Assembly (NCBI GenBank): GCA_010015805.1
Contig: ML978133.1
Span: 682,001 to 746,000, forward strand
Direction: 5' to 3'
Source of the DNA: Rhizodiscina lignyota
Lineage: Eukaryota > Ascomycota > Dothideomycetes > Aulographales > Rhizodiscinaceae
DNA: 64,000 nucleotides
Part shown: in pieces, positions 1-11,614 of the stretch
How the letters are laid out: each line of letters starts with the position of its first letter
Numbering within the stretch: position 1 is the first letter of the stretch
Position numbers and translations under genes: made by a program
The notes under the pieces: generated by a model
Told to the model about the DNA's origin: nothing
What the model saw: only the letters and a program-made list of their open reading frames with translations
Database searches by the model: none

Positions 1-316
1 CTTCCACAGAAGATTCGATGATGGCCTGGTGGGGCTAGTACTATTATGGCATGGCGTATCCGTAATGTTGGTAACTTTTGGTGTGGGCATTTGCGCAAGG
101 GAGATCGCGACACCATCTGAAAACACCAAGCCCATTCAATTTGACCATCACACAAACAACAACCTCTCACGCGACGAGGAAACTCAGGAAGCTGCCTGCC
201 ACGCGATGGTCCATCTTCAACATCAATCGACTCGTCGCGACCAACCCTACCTCCTGTAAAGGCCCCAACAATCACCCCTACCGTCGCAAAAGCGCTGCGG
301 CGCGTCGCTCGTCACG
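1..316. other. Upstream flank of the SNF5-family gene
   Basis: There is no gene I can support here. Short open frames exist, but they lack coding character and overlap one another. The stretch is probably the promoter and 5' leader of the SNF5-family gene that starts at 317. Confidence 0.5.
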
Positions 317-2330
317 ATGGCCGGGCCAAACCCATACAAGCCAAATCCACCACAGGCGTTCATATCCAGCTATGCGCCGCGCATTCGGACGTTCGCCAAT
401 TCTCTCCTCACGCCCGTCATCCCCCCTCCAACAGCCGTACCGGGCGCGCGAACAACGAAGCGTGGCACAACTGCCATAAATTACGCGGAAGATGGCTACG
501 ACGACGACGATTTCGACGATAGCGAAGGTCCCCGACGGCTCACTGGTCTGCGAACTCGGCCACGAGAGGAGCCAAAAGATGACAAGCAGGGCGGTGGAAA
601 AGAGCTTGGAAAGGAACTCACAGCTCCTGTGGATGTACAAGGCATATGGCGAGATTGGATGGGAAAGCCAAGGCGGAGCCAGTAAGTGTTTTTCCATATG
701 TATTCCAATTCCTTTGCGCTGCGGCCACTCTTGATATATGTCAATGTCTGTGCCACTTCATTTTTACGAGACGATTACGAACATCAGGTTTTGTATTAGA
801 ACCGAACGCCAACTTCAGATCCAAAACGCGTTGCCGCTCGTCCTCATCCCAATCCGCATCGACCTGAACGTTCAGCCATTCCGACCAGACCCTCCCCTTC
901 CGACTCCGAACAACTTTCGCGAATTCGGCATCGATGAGACGCTTCCCGCCTACAAGCAACCAGAACAGACTCCTGAATACCGACTCAAGGATGCATTTCT
1001 GTGGAATCTGCACGAGGCACTCATGACACCAGACCAATTCGCGAAAGTATTTGTGGACGAGATGGACTTCCCGTCAGAAAAGAAAGGCGTCTTGGCTATC
1101 ACAGTCGCCGAACAGATACGTCAACAGCTTCAGGAATACGCAGGCGTTGCCATGCATCCCCTGTTCAGCCCACAGAGCAACGTTACAAATGGCGTTACAA
1201 ATGGCGCCGCGGCTGCCAGCGATGGCAATCCAGTAAAAACTACGCAAGCAACACCAACAGTCCTTTCAAGGGATCAGTCATCCACTCCTGCGCCAGCAAC
1301 GAACGGCGTGCCCTCATTTTTTAGCGGTGCTTTCAAATCTGGCACGCAGACTCCTGCACCTGCCACCCCTGCACCTGCCACTTCCGCACCTCCAGTGGAA
1401 CAAATCACTGCAACGGCGCGACCTCTGCCTGAAGAAGATATCCACAATCCTGATGACACATACCGCTGTGTTGTCAATCTCTCCATCAACCTCCTCAACC
1501 GCCTCTACACCGACAAGTTCGAATGGTCCCTACTCCATCCGCCCGGCTTTGCCGAAGCATTTGCAAAACAGACCTGCGCTGACCTTGGTCTAGCCGGCGA
1601 GTGGGTGCCCGCAATGGCGCACGCCATCTACGAAGCTGTCCTCAAGCTGCGGAAAGAAGCATGCGAGAACGGTGGCATCGTCGGCACTGCAGGCGGCGGC
1701 GTGGGCGGCGAGGTCGACAACGATGCAGCGGAAGGTGCGGAAGCGGGCTGGCGATACGAGCCGGAGCACCTCGGCGACGAGTGGGAGCCCAAGGTCGAGA
1801 TATTGTCGAAAGAGGAGATCGAGAAGCGCGAGGGCGACCGCGAGCGCCAGATTCGCAGACTTCGGCGCGAGACGGCGCGCTTCTCTAGCACGGCGAATAT
1901 TGGTGGTGGTCCGCCGGTGCAGATCCAGAACGAGTATCCGGATGGTGAGCAGCCGATGGGCAGAGGTGAGAGGAGCAAGAAGAAGAGGCGCTTCAGGAGT
2001 CTCAGTCCGCTTGGCAGGGAGACGCCGGATGTAGGCGCGGGATATGGTGGTGGTACGGGCACGCTGGGCGACTGGGAGAGGCAGAATTGGAGGTGTTCTC
2101 ATTGTAAGGTCTGGGGCTTGGCGGTTTGGATGGTGCGGGATGGACCATTGGGACCGAGGGTGAGTCGTTCCTCTTCCACTAATTCAACTTGTTCGGCAAG
2201 CGCTCTGACTGCTCTCGTGCAGACTCTGTGTCAAAACTGTGGATACATCTACGAGCGCGACAAGCAACTACCAGCGTGGAACGAGAACCTGTTCGCGACT
2301 GAGAAGGTCTACTATTCTGCCACGAGGTAG
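317..2330 (+). CDS. sfh1: SNF5/SMARCB1-family chromatin-remodelling subunit (Sfh1 type) with a GATA finger
   Basis: Exons 317-681, 788-2159 and 2223-2330, about 614 aa. This is a core subunit of an RSC/SWI-SNF nucleosome-remodelling complex acting in the nucleus. Two SNF5 repeats are visible: the first runs from IPIRID to the NLHEALMTPDQFAKVF block, the second starts at YRCVVNLSIN and includes FEWSLLHPP. A basic KKKRRFRSLSPLGRETP stretch follows. The C-terminus holds a GATA-like zinc finger (CSHC, then W..RDGPLGP, then LCQNC). The middle is Ala/Pro/Thr-rich linker. The last intron (63 nt) has no in-frame stop and cuts the finger between its two cysteine pairs. The start follows a plausible context at 317. 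I prefer Sfh1 over Snf5 because I remember fungal Sfh1 annotations with such a finger; only a search could separate the two paralogues. Confidence 0.9.
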
Positions 2331-3200
2331 ATGTTCGTTTCGGTGCAGCACGATTTTGGTTGCGTCTTGTTTCTTTTTGGGTTTGAGCATGGGCTAGTAA
2401 CCCTCACAGAGGATCTTGGGGTCTAGCAGGAATACGTCCTGCTATCAGCATTCAGCGTGGCGTTTAATGGTTGGTCTGCAAGTTGTGCAAAAATAGACCT
2501 GTATTGTAACAGTTAGTCAAAAGCCGTGTGCAATGGCATCGTAATGTTCACTCTTTTGCGAGATTCTAATCATAAGGGTTATGCCTTCGTACCCAACTTC
2601 ATGTTATGCTCGAATGAAGGTAGGTAAGCCATACCTTAGTGGGCTTTAGCATACATACGGCGAAAGTTTGGTAGAAGATTATTGGCACGACTTTAGTAGA
2701 CTTCCACGCCTAGTGCGAATTAGGTAGAAGCTATAGCTCCATACGACATACGTATAAGCTATCTGCTGAAGATGTGCCACGCCTACATATGAGATGAGTG
2801 AATCGAGATCCTTAGATCGTTGTCTCGAATCATGTCTCACCCCTTCTCTTAGCTCCGTGGAGACATCTCCAGTACGGGCTACATCTCACCCAGATTGTCT
2901 CCGAGACGTTTTGGACTATGTCTTACAGCTTCTCGACACTGTGGACTGTCTAACAAAACCAACATTCGAAGGATTCGGAGCTTTGTTGCGGGGTCTCCAC
3001 CGGTGACGCAACACGAGGATGGGTGTAGCTCGAAATCCTGCTTCAATTGGAATCCTTCAGTTTTCTATCTAAATTAAATCCCCGAGAACAATTAGTCGTG
3101 TACGAGCTGATACATCTTCGCCGTCTCTTATCGGTGCTCCGTCTCATACATCCGTCTTCTCTCCAGTCGCTAACCGGCTTCATACCTTCATCAATTCATC
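2331..3200. other. Intergenic, with a weak repeat of about 53 bp at 2,610-2,770
   Basis: No gene is supported. Around 2,616-2,770 three related blocks (GGTAGGTAAG, GGTAGAAGAT, GGTAGAAGCT) recur about 52-53 bp apart, and similar flanking words (TTTAGCATAC, TTTAGTAGAC) keep the same spacing. A CATGTCTCACCC-like word is also repeated near 2,832 and 2,880. Confidence 0.4.
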
Positions 3201-4252
3201 ATGCAGAAACTCCGTTCCGCTCTTAATATGGGGTCCTCCAAAACTCCCACGTTTTCTCCCGCCAATCCTCTTCTCGATGGCTCAACTGATCCCAATCCTC
3301 CCACGTCGCTCCCAAAGATGGCCATCACCCAGGAGCGTGTCGTCGGCCATCCCGCGAATGAGATGCTTGATCGGGCAAGTATTAAGTTCGAGGGCCAAAA
3401 CTCGTTCCGTGTTCTGGATAATGCCTGCGGAACTGGTATCGTGACCGCGTTGCTCAAAGCACGCGCTAGAAGCAGTAGTGCTGGGCAGCTTGACATCGTC
3501 GCCTCGGACATTGACGAAAAGGTGCTGGACCTTTTGCGGAAGCGCATCGAAGAGTGTGGCTGGCAAGGCGTCGAAGTGATGAACTTTGATCAAGCAGTGA
3601 GTCGCTCACTCCTTGCTGAAGTTGTCTGTTGTGTCTGACCTGCCAGCAGTCCATTCCTCTGCCGGACGAATCTTTCACTCATGTCTTTACAAACTTTGGC
3701 ATCTTCTTCTCTCAGCAAGACGATAAGGTTCTCGAAGGTATGAGATCAAGCCTGTGCAGGAGTTGCGCTTCTTACGTAGAGTCTGTGGAAAATGCTGATC
3801 TGTCTTTTACAGGCGTCCACCGCATCTTGAAGCCCGGCGGTGTAGCCGGTTTCACGTCTTGGAAGGCGATAACTTGGTGGCATGTCCCAACTACCGCACT
3901 GAAAGAATATGTACCGGATGCTCCAGCTCTCGGAGATCCAACGACACAGTTTCCATCGCAATGGCACGATGAAAGCTACGCGGTAAAGAAGATGCAGGAC
4001 GCCGGCTTCTCAGACGTTAAATCCGAGGTATACAAGTACAAACTGGATCCCCAATTAGCTCCGGAAGACTTTGCACAGGCCATGGCAATGTTGGCTAAGA
4101 TGGTCGCCATGAGGCGGTGGTCCAAAGACGACTTTGCGAAATACGCACCAAGCATTGACGAAGCAATATTGAATGTCCTGAAGAAAGAGTATCCGCATGG
4201 ACAGTGGGATCAACATATGGAAGCGATCATCACTATTGGGCAAAAATCGTAA
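3201..4252 (+). CDS. Class I SAM-dependent methyltransferase
   Basis: Exons 3201-3596, 3650-3737 and 3813-4252, about 307 aa. The protein carries the Rossmann-fold SAM-binding motif I (VLDNACGTGIVTALL, near residues 72-86), an acidic strand-2 motif (IVASDIDEKVLDLL), then LPDESFTHVF and the post-motif HRILKPGGVAGFTSW. This is the pattern of UbiE/Methyltransf_11-type small-molecule methyltransferases, probably cytosolic. Neither the substrate nor a pathway partner can be read from the sequence, and the neighbours are unrelated housekeeping genes. Intron 1 (53 nt) could end at either of two adjacent CAGs, adding or removing one Gln; I used the second. A second in-frame ATG lies nine codons downstream, so the N-terminus is uncertain. 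Confidence 0.85.
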
Positions 4253-4972
4253 GGGTGGAAGGTACATTGCTGCGTAATCATGAATTCTCCTCGTCACATT
4301 TAGAATTTCAATGCGTTCAAACTTCACTCATTAGTGTAGTACCGTAATAAGAGTACCATTGATTATTTATCAGGTTAAATTAAATATGAACGCCTTTTCG
4401 AAGCTCCAAGTCAAGCTTGAGGCGTCTTCCAGTATACTTGTTGTTACTGAATGATCTTCGATAGCGGCACCATCGGTTTCGCTAGTAATAAGCATAATAT
4501 CATTGTCCAGCTTGCCTTAAAATATTCATGATCGTGCCCAGTGGGATTCCCATGCCCATCAACCCCAAACAAAGCCCTGGTACACTCAAACAGCTAGGAG
4601 GTAGATTGCTTGGACTTGCTGCAGCTCCAGCAATGCATCTGGATCGAGAGTAGACAGAAGACCCATGAATGAATATTTTTGAAGATGTATAGAGGTAATG
4701 CCATTTTATAGCGTATCAGTCACTATTACACCCATAAACCTCCGCACAATACTCCCATAAAGTCAACACGTCCAATTTGATGCCTCTGTGAGCGCCCCTT
4801 CTAAATGCGGTTAGGCCATCACCATCTGCACGTGCTTGTGCGGGCCGAGCCGAGATCTGCGCGTCAATGTTATTTTGTCTCCGAACTATAAAAACACCCC
4901 TCCTCCTCCGCGATCAACCCAACTTCTTCCTTTTCAGAGGTCGTGCACTAAACGGAACTTGTCGCCGCGACG
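4253..4972. other. Intergenic, no gene seen
   Basis: About 720 bp of moderately AT-rich spacer with only short unconvincing frames. The last part should hold the 3' region of the methyltransferase gene and the promoter of the F-box gene (a CTATAAAAACACC word occurs at about 4885-4897). Confidence 0.5.
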
Positions 4973-5920
4973 ATGAGTTCCCCAGGCAGTTCCCCAAGGT
5001 ACTTAACCTCCCAACTTCACGCAGAAGAAAGTCCTATAACAGTAGTTTTACAGCGCGGCGCTTCAAGGCCCTCCGGACCGCTTCACTTCTCTCCCAACCG
5101 AAATCATCAACGAGATCCTCTCCTACCTTATCCACAAGCTCAGTGGCAGACCCGATATCAGCAGCGGAGCAGCCTATCGTAACTACTTGAATCTCTATCA
5201 CGACCGGCTCGGAGATCCGCCTCACCCGTTTCTTCAGCTGGCAAAGACGTGCCGACAACTACGTGCCGTCGTAGATGACTACGCAAGGTCTCTTCTCATA
5301 CAGTACTCGGCGGCTACGAGGTTCATTATTGAGCGCCGTTTCGAGTCCCCGGTCACTCATCGAGGATTGTGGGTAAAGTTCGCAAGGAACAAGTGCATGT
5401 GGTGCGGCAGGAAAACACGAAGGCACGCATTATTCGTGAATATTGCGAACTGCTGCGCGCCGTGCGACAGGAATAAATGGCCAGAAAAGATCGTAAGTTC
5501 TTATCCCCTATAAACCAACATATAAACCACGTTCAGTAATACACAGGCTTGTAACAAAAGAGACAGACCAAAACCTTCGCCTTGAAAACGTACAAGGTCA
5601 CTGAAACAGAGCTGATCCTGCCTGAGCTTCTATATCCAGGTTGCGGTCTCAAGCAGCTCCCTTATGCCATCTACGCCTGCGCTGGCGTGGACACGACTCT
5701 GTTCCTGAAGCACCAAGTCGAGGAGCGAGCTCAGGTTATTTGGGGCGAATGGTACAAGGCAGGCAGGCTGAACAAGAACCGGAAGCCACCTGGTGTCGAT
5801 TCTGGTATCAAGACTGATGCTAGGCGCGAGAAGAGCGAGAAGAGCGAGAAGAGCGAGAAGAGTGAGAAGAATGTGAAAAGGTCTGACGGCTCAGCGGTCG
5901 AGGTGATTGAAATTGACTGA
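4973..5920 (+). CDS. F-box domain protein with a Cys-rich motif
   Basis: Exons 4973-4998, 5054-5492 and 5567-5920, about 272 aa. After a short Ser/Pro-rich start, TSLPTEIINEILSYLI (about residues 20-36) is a typical fungal F-box, which would recruit Skp1 and an SCF ubiquitin ligase. It is followed by FLQLAKTCRQLRAVV and FIIERRFESP. A CMWCGRK...NCCAPCDRN segment has paired cysteines that could bind a metal. The C-terminus is a tandem EKS tract made by a 9-bp repeat, then an acidic tail. Lineage-specific F-box proteins like this are common in dothideomycetes. The target is unknown. The frame needs the CAG at 5566 as acceptor, because a stop lies just upstream of it. The first exon is only 26 nt, so the 5' end is the least certain part. 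Confidence 0.7.
5827..5871 (+). repeat. 9-bp coding microsatellite (Glu-Lys-Ser)n
   Basis: Five near-identical GAGAAGAGC-type units follow each other inside the last exon of the F-box gene and encode a short EKS repeat ending in EKN. Units stay in frame when copy number changes, so length polymorphism between strains is likely. Confidence 0.8.
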
Positions 5921-6625
5921 ATGAATGACTTCGAGCGTATAGACATGCATATTTGCACAACTGGGGCTGCTGGGGCTTGCATAATCCCCGAATGGATCGG
6001 TAGTCCTCTGTTTATGATAGAAATTCTATGCCTGCCTACCTCCCCAAATGGGTGCCAAAATAGTTGAGTCGTGAGTGCAGCATATCAAGCCGCGGGTATG
6101 TATATCCTCGTTGATTAATATAGGTTATGCACACTGAAGGTGCGTCTTTTCGATAAATGCGCTCCGGTGTACACTAATCGAGCTTTCGGGGATGTTCTCA
6201 CTCGTGCTGAAAAACAAAACTTGGTCGTGCTGCAGCCGTTCAGTTAATCGAGGGTAGCTATTTTGGTACCTGCATGCCTCTGTTGGGGGATTGGGGGAGA
6301 CATAAAAGTTGATCACACATAGAAGTTCACTACAGTCTCTATTACCAATAAAGCGGACAAATTTTACAGTTCTATGATACTGTGAAATACATCCTAAAGA
6401 GAGTAGAACAAGGCTCTCAGAGCTACTATCGGTATCACTATCTTTGAAGTACAAGAACTGCTCGTCTTTAGATGTTATATCTTTCCCGGGGAGCTGTTCC
6501 TACTTAGGGGCGTTACAGCTTAACCGGTAGCCATCAATTTTATCACCCTCGAGGTTGGCACAATATCTTGAATGAACCAGTAGTCCTAAGACTCTTCATG
6601 CTATTAATATTATTTCTATGACCAT
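5921..6625. other. Intergenic between converging genes
   Basis: About 700 bp of AT-rich spacer between the 3' ends of the F-box gene (+) and the sorting nexin gene (-). No supported gene or clear repeat was seen. Confidence 0.5.
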
Positions 6626-9600
6626 CTACCTGCCTCCCCTACCATCCTCATCAAAGACGGCCTGAATAATCTCATCCAGCAGCGTGAAGACCAAATGCAC
6701 ATTCAACCTCCTATTATTCAGCACCGCAAGCATCCTCCTGCTCGCCGCGCTCGCATTCGCCCTCCCCACCACGCTGCCAGCCACTTCAGGCACTAAGGTC
6801 GCAAGCGCCAGACTAGCTTCTTTCCTGCTCTTGTCTTTCTCCTGCTGCGTTCTCGGTTTTCCTGCTTCCCTTAGCTTCCCGCCAGGCCACATGATGTCCT
6901 TCACCAGATCCAGATATTTGACTATCGCATCATCCGATAAATGCTGCTTCGCCAAGTCGCGCACCTTGCGCTCCACCGTGCCGCCGAGCAGCTGGTGCAG
7001 GACCACGACGACGGCGCGGCCGCGCAGCCAGTTGGCGTCGCGGTTGAGCTCGAATGCTTCGAGGAACAGGTCGCAGATCGGCTTGACGAAGGGCTCCAAC
7101 TCTTTCGATTCAAAGGCGCGAAGCTCAGCCTCTGCTTCAGCTGCGGCGGTTAGATCCCCAGCGAAGGCACTGTTGGATGTTGCCGCGGAGCCTGTGTGAA
7201 TTGGAGATGTGAGAGAAGCAGGTGCATTATTGAGCTGCGTAGTTGCCGCTGAGATCAAGTTTTGACCAGCCAGCGAGAGCTGATCGAGCACGGGGATGTT
7301 CCCAAGAAATTCTTCCATTCCGTCTGTCACGGAGTTGTAAATACGGGTGACAAAGTCGCGAGTGTCGACCTGAGTGTTGCCGTCCTTTCTAATTGTAGTG
7401 ATCGCTTGCTGAGAAAGGAACGCTCTCAATTCTCGAGATCGGCAGATGGCCGGCACTCGCAGTAGTTCCTGAGGTTCATGTGAGCAGGTGCTCTTTGACT
7501 CTGCTTGTAGATTGATGACTTACTCGCAAATATCGCTCAAGAGCCAACCGCCTCTTTTGCAGAAAGTCCTTCTGCAGCTTCAAGACAACCTGACGACGTG
7601 GAAAGTCCATGTTGCGGACAATCGGATATCGTGCGCGCAATCGCTTATTGAGTTCGTGAAACTCGCTGTAGCGCCTTGCAACAACCCACGCTGCTGCAGG
7701 CATCTGCTCACCAGCTTCTCTGCGTACCTCAACGACATCTACACATTGTCAGTTTCAGAATGGGAAACGGCAGACTCGTACATACACATGGCGAATTCCT
7801 TCCCATCTTCTTCCTGTCCAACCATGATACGTTGAATGGAAATTGACGCGCGCCCGTACAAGCTGTTATCGCTCTCCTGGACGATGTACTGCTGTCTTTG
7901 CAACTCTTTCCGGTTAATTTCTCGTTGCAAGCTCGCTTTGGACTTCCTCAATATCTTAAGTTCCGCGGCATTGTTGGTGAGTTCAGCCTTGTTCGTCAAA
8001 GAGTCGACGATGGATTCCTGGGTGACAAGCTTCTCAATGTCCATTGTCAACGCATCGATTGCCTCAGCGAGACCCAGATCGCCGGGGGCGGCCTCATGAA
8101 TGGCATCTTCGTCCGACTTGTCGTTGACGTCGGAATCATCCCTTTCATCTTCCCAGAGCTTCTCGTTTTCGCCGAAAAGATCATCATCAAAAACACCCCT
8201 TCTTCCGGGCGCTCCGATAAGTCCAAGAGACGCGATTGTCGGCCGCTCTTTGTTTCCGCTCAGTGCGCTTAGTGCTGGTGAATTTGCTCGTGGAAGCTCC
8301 ATAGATCCCGCCATCGAATCGTTGTCATGAGGTGATCGGATGCTCGAATCGGAGAATAGGGAGTTTTTATCGGGCTGCTCGTCCATGATGTCGTTCAGTG
8401 CCGCCTGCATTGCGTCGACGACTTTATGATCATTCTCAAGTGACCTTCGAGGTTGTGTATCGACATCTGAATCAATGCTCTGGGTTGAACGGGCTAAAGG
8501 TTCCGTATCATAATCATCATCGTCAAACAATGGCTTCCGCTGTCCACCGCCATCGTCAAGCGACCGTCTAGGTGGAGATTCAGCTCCAGAGCGTGAGAAG
8601 GACTTAAGGTCTGATGATGAAACTACGGCCCTGCGCAAGTCTGGCTCTTTTGCGGGCTTGAGGCTGCTTGTGGAAAGCCTCGGAAGTCTCGGTGGTCGCT
8701 TTGGCTCTGCAGGTGAGAGCTCTGAACCGTTTGTCTTCGGGGAAGATGGACTGATTGCTGTCGCCGCAGCGGCCGCGGCTTCGTCTGATGCAAGCCACTT
8801 GTAGTAAAGATCTGATTTCTTGAAATTCACAAAATACGGGTCTTGCATCTCTTCATAAGTGGCAGTCTGTGTCTTTAATATAGCTCGTCTCGCTGCATGA
8901 TACTGCTGGATGCTCGCGCTGTTCCCAGCTTCGAGAAAGGAGCGAACAGCTGCCTTTGCTTCCGGAGACGCCTTCACTTCCGGCAAGGACAGGTACGCCT
9001 GGTTTATTGATGCCAGATCCGATCTATCAGACTCGGTCCAGGAGGTGGAGTAGTCCCCAGCATCGTCAGCATCGAGCGGGTTCCTGATGCCGTCGACAAC
9101 GATCCAAAATTGGACGAGACGCATCAAGCCCTGTCGATCCATGTATTCCATGAAACACGACAGTCCGCTCGCGCTATATAACATGTCTCTTAGTGAAGCA
9201 GTCTCCCAATGAGAGGCCGATGCAATGTTCCCGCCTTGTCCGTTCGCAATGCGCTGCGTTTTACGCGAACCTGTGGTAGCCAGGGTCGCAATCTTCTGAT
9301 CAAGCAAGCGCTTTCCTGTTTCTAGACGACGCAGATACAATGCATCCTGACCTTCAATGGCTGATTCTCGCCTCAATTGGGCTGCTACTTCGCTCCGAAA
9401 TCGGCGCGCATCTGAAAGCGCGTTACACCGTCGAACCGATCTGATGAAACGCTCGAACCTGCGTTCGTTGTCGCCGGGTGAAAGTTTTGGAAATCGAATA
9501 TTTGTGCTTGGTTGAGACAAATCCGGAGCATGCTCATCAAGCGCAGCGCGCAGTTTCTTCACCGTCTTTCGTTCCTGCAGCAAGGAACGGCCATATGCTT

Positions 9601-10450
9601 CGATTTGTTGGTTCCAGAAATCAGGATCCGTTAGCATGTCAACTATTGGGTAAAGTACAGCACATGCCACTAGCTCTTTGATCAAGACGTTCACTGCAGC
9701 ACTCTTCGTCATCTGCTCCGGCAAGACCTTTGGCAACAACCTCGTGACAATGCCTCGGAGGTGTTGCTGTTGGATGAGTCTGGTATTGGAGAAGGTCAAG
9801 GACGCGGCTGCGTGCAGGTTCCCTTCACGATATTTCGCAGCAATTGCAAGATTCAATTCCTCCGACTCTGTGACGCTGCGCGAAAGCTTCCTCCCACGCA
9901 CGGCGCGCTCAGCTTCGTCAAAATCATGGAGATGTGTCGTTATGATCGGAATAAATTTTGAGGTGGCAAGCTCCACAATGTCCAATTGCGACACGCGGGC
10001 AATGATGTCCGACAGCACGGCGCGAATGGCTTTGTCAACCTCGTTCTGAAAATACAGCTTCTTGCTGATGTGTCCATGCCAACTTGTGACAAAATCTCTG
10101 ATGACAAAATCCAGCAGGCCATCAGCGCTCTTGGATATCTCTTTTGATTGTGGATAGACGGGAAACTTCTTGTACGCCACTCTCTTCTTCAGCCGATCCC
10201 TTTCCAGCGTCCATGCCTGCGGTTGTGCAAACAGTGTCCCATTACGTCTCTGGTCTTCTCCTCCCCTTCCATGACTGATGCCATTCGATGTGTATAGTAT
10301 AACCCAAGCAATAAGGCCAATTGTGGATGCGACACCTGCGACAAAGGCCCATGGAAGATAGAGGAGTCGTGGAAAGAAGTCGGTGATATATCCCCAGGCA
10401 ATAAATGCGACGGCAGCAGCGATGATCAGCTGTCGGAGTGTGAGTTCCAT
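6626..10450 (-). CDS. MDM1: PXA-RGS-PX sorting nexin (Mdm1/SNX13/SNX14/SNX25 family)
   Basis: Exons on the minus strand: 10450-7786, 7738-7524 and 7468-6626, about 1,240 aa. Two hydrophobic segments near the N-terminus (about residues 5-27 and 31-53) form an ER-membrane hairpin. They are followed by a PXA domain (about 100-290), an RGS-like domain (about 415-555, with CFMEYMDRQGLMRLVQFW), a disordered Ser/Asp-rich stretch, a PX phosphoinositide-binding domain (about 860-980, with ARRYSEFHELNKRLR) and a C-terminal nexin_C domain (about 1,085-1,235). This is the full architecture of yeast Mdm1, which tethers the ER to the vacuole and to lipid droplets. The first intron (47 nt) lies inside the PX domain; splicing joins FAMY to VVEVRREAGEQMP, which restores the family consensus. 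A telomere-like element lies about 130 bp upstream. Confidence 0.93.
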
Positions 10451-11614
10451 AGTACGGGACAGGCCCGCTGGTTGCGCGCGACGCGCATGCTTATCGAGAA
10501 GGTGGTGGTGGTCGCATTGCTGGCAGATTTGTTTAACGATTGAGGTTGGAGTGGGATGTCGATCTGCCGAGCTTATGTAACCCTAACCCTGATATCAGAA
10601 TCGGCATACCTCTTTCCAAACACAAAGAGAAGTGTCTATGTAAACTGCATGTATTGAATTTAAGATCACAGCTTTGCTGGGAGCTATGAGTCGGTGGTGG
10701 TTGAATTCGACGATATCGTTCTTGCATGACGTTGCTCTGGACTGTGGAAAATGCATTCTATTTTTGGTAGGAGCTTAAACCAACCTTCGCATGTGGATCT
10801 TGACGAGATACAGAAATCTTTCAAGAGCATTACACTAGACTTTCTCCATGATTTCTGAGCGTCAATACTATCTACGGGAAAACTTCTACGTGCTCTTTGA
10901 TCTTAGGCCCGGAGGATAAGTTTAAGCATCGTTGGAAGCTCGTCCTGATATTTACTCCACCCTTTACACATATGCTACGATACACGAGAGCGAATAGGCC
11001 CCATTTGCTTCCTTATGATAGTACCACCGCTCTTCAGTCTTCCTGTTCAGTATGGCATCTCAAAGAATACAAGTCTCCAAAAAAAGATTTCTGTTGCCTT
11101 GTGCTGTGTCGCACTGCCACAAATCCTCCAGGAGTGATAGGATAAGTGTCAATAAATACACGAGCATACTCCATCAAGTTCAAACATGAGGCCGGAGAAC
11201 GTGATTTGAATGGCTCTACTTTTTGTACTCCTCATTTGTGTCTTTCTCATCTTCAGGACCAAAATGCTACAACAGCTTCTCCAATTTATTAGGTACGTGG
11301 ATTTGAAGTTACACGGCAAGAAGAAAGACTGTGAACAGCGGACCTTAAACGTATGGATTTCCCGAATGCATGATATGGTTCTACTTCTTTCAGTTCTACA
11401 AGGATGAACAAAAGAATCATGTCACAGTTACACCGTATTATTGATCGTCCAAAGCAATTCAGAGGTGGTATTCTTCAGGCACGGCGGTACATAGCGGGAG
11501 CTATCTCTCGCTAGAAGAGGCTTGGTTTTTCTACCCCTCTATCTGCAACTTCAACCATCAACTTCCCACCACTCACAATGATATCCCTATCAGAATCGCA
11601 CACCTAGACTGATA
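10451..11614. other. Intergenic with the MDM1-type promoter
   Basis: No supported gene. A 65-codon frame at 11,210 begins with a hydrophobic stretch, but nothing else backs it. The left side is the promoter of the sorting nexin gene and carries the telomere-like element listed separately. The right side leads into the MGNLC gene. Confidence 0.45.
10578..10590. promoter_or_regulatory. Telomere-repeat-like element TAACCCTAACCCT
   Basis: Thirteen bases match two and a bit units of the (TTAGGG)n telomere repeat on the opposite strand, 128-140 bp upstream of the ATG of the MDM1-type gene on that strand. Known biology: TBF1-type telobox Myb proteins bind such interstitial TTAGGG sites in fungal promoters. 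A TBF1-like gene is present at 47.1-49.0 kb. That it acts here is inference. Confidence 0.5.

Noticed and set aside
11210-11407. 65-codon frame with a hydrophobic start
   Set aside because: Could be a small membrane protein, but nothing beyond the hydrophobic stretch supports it.
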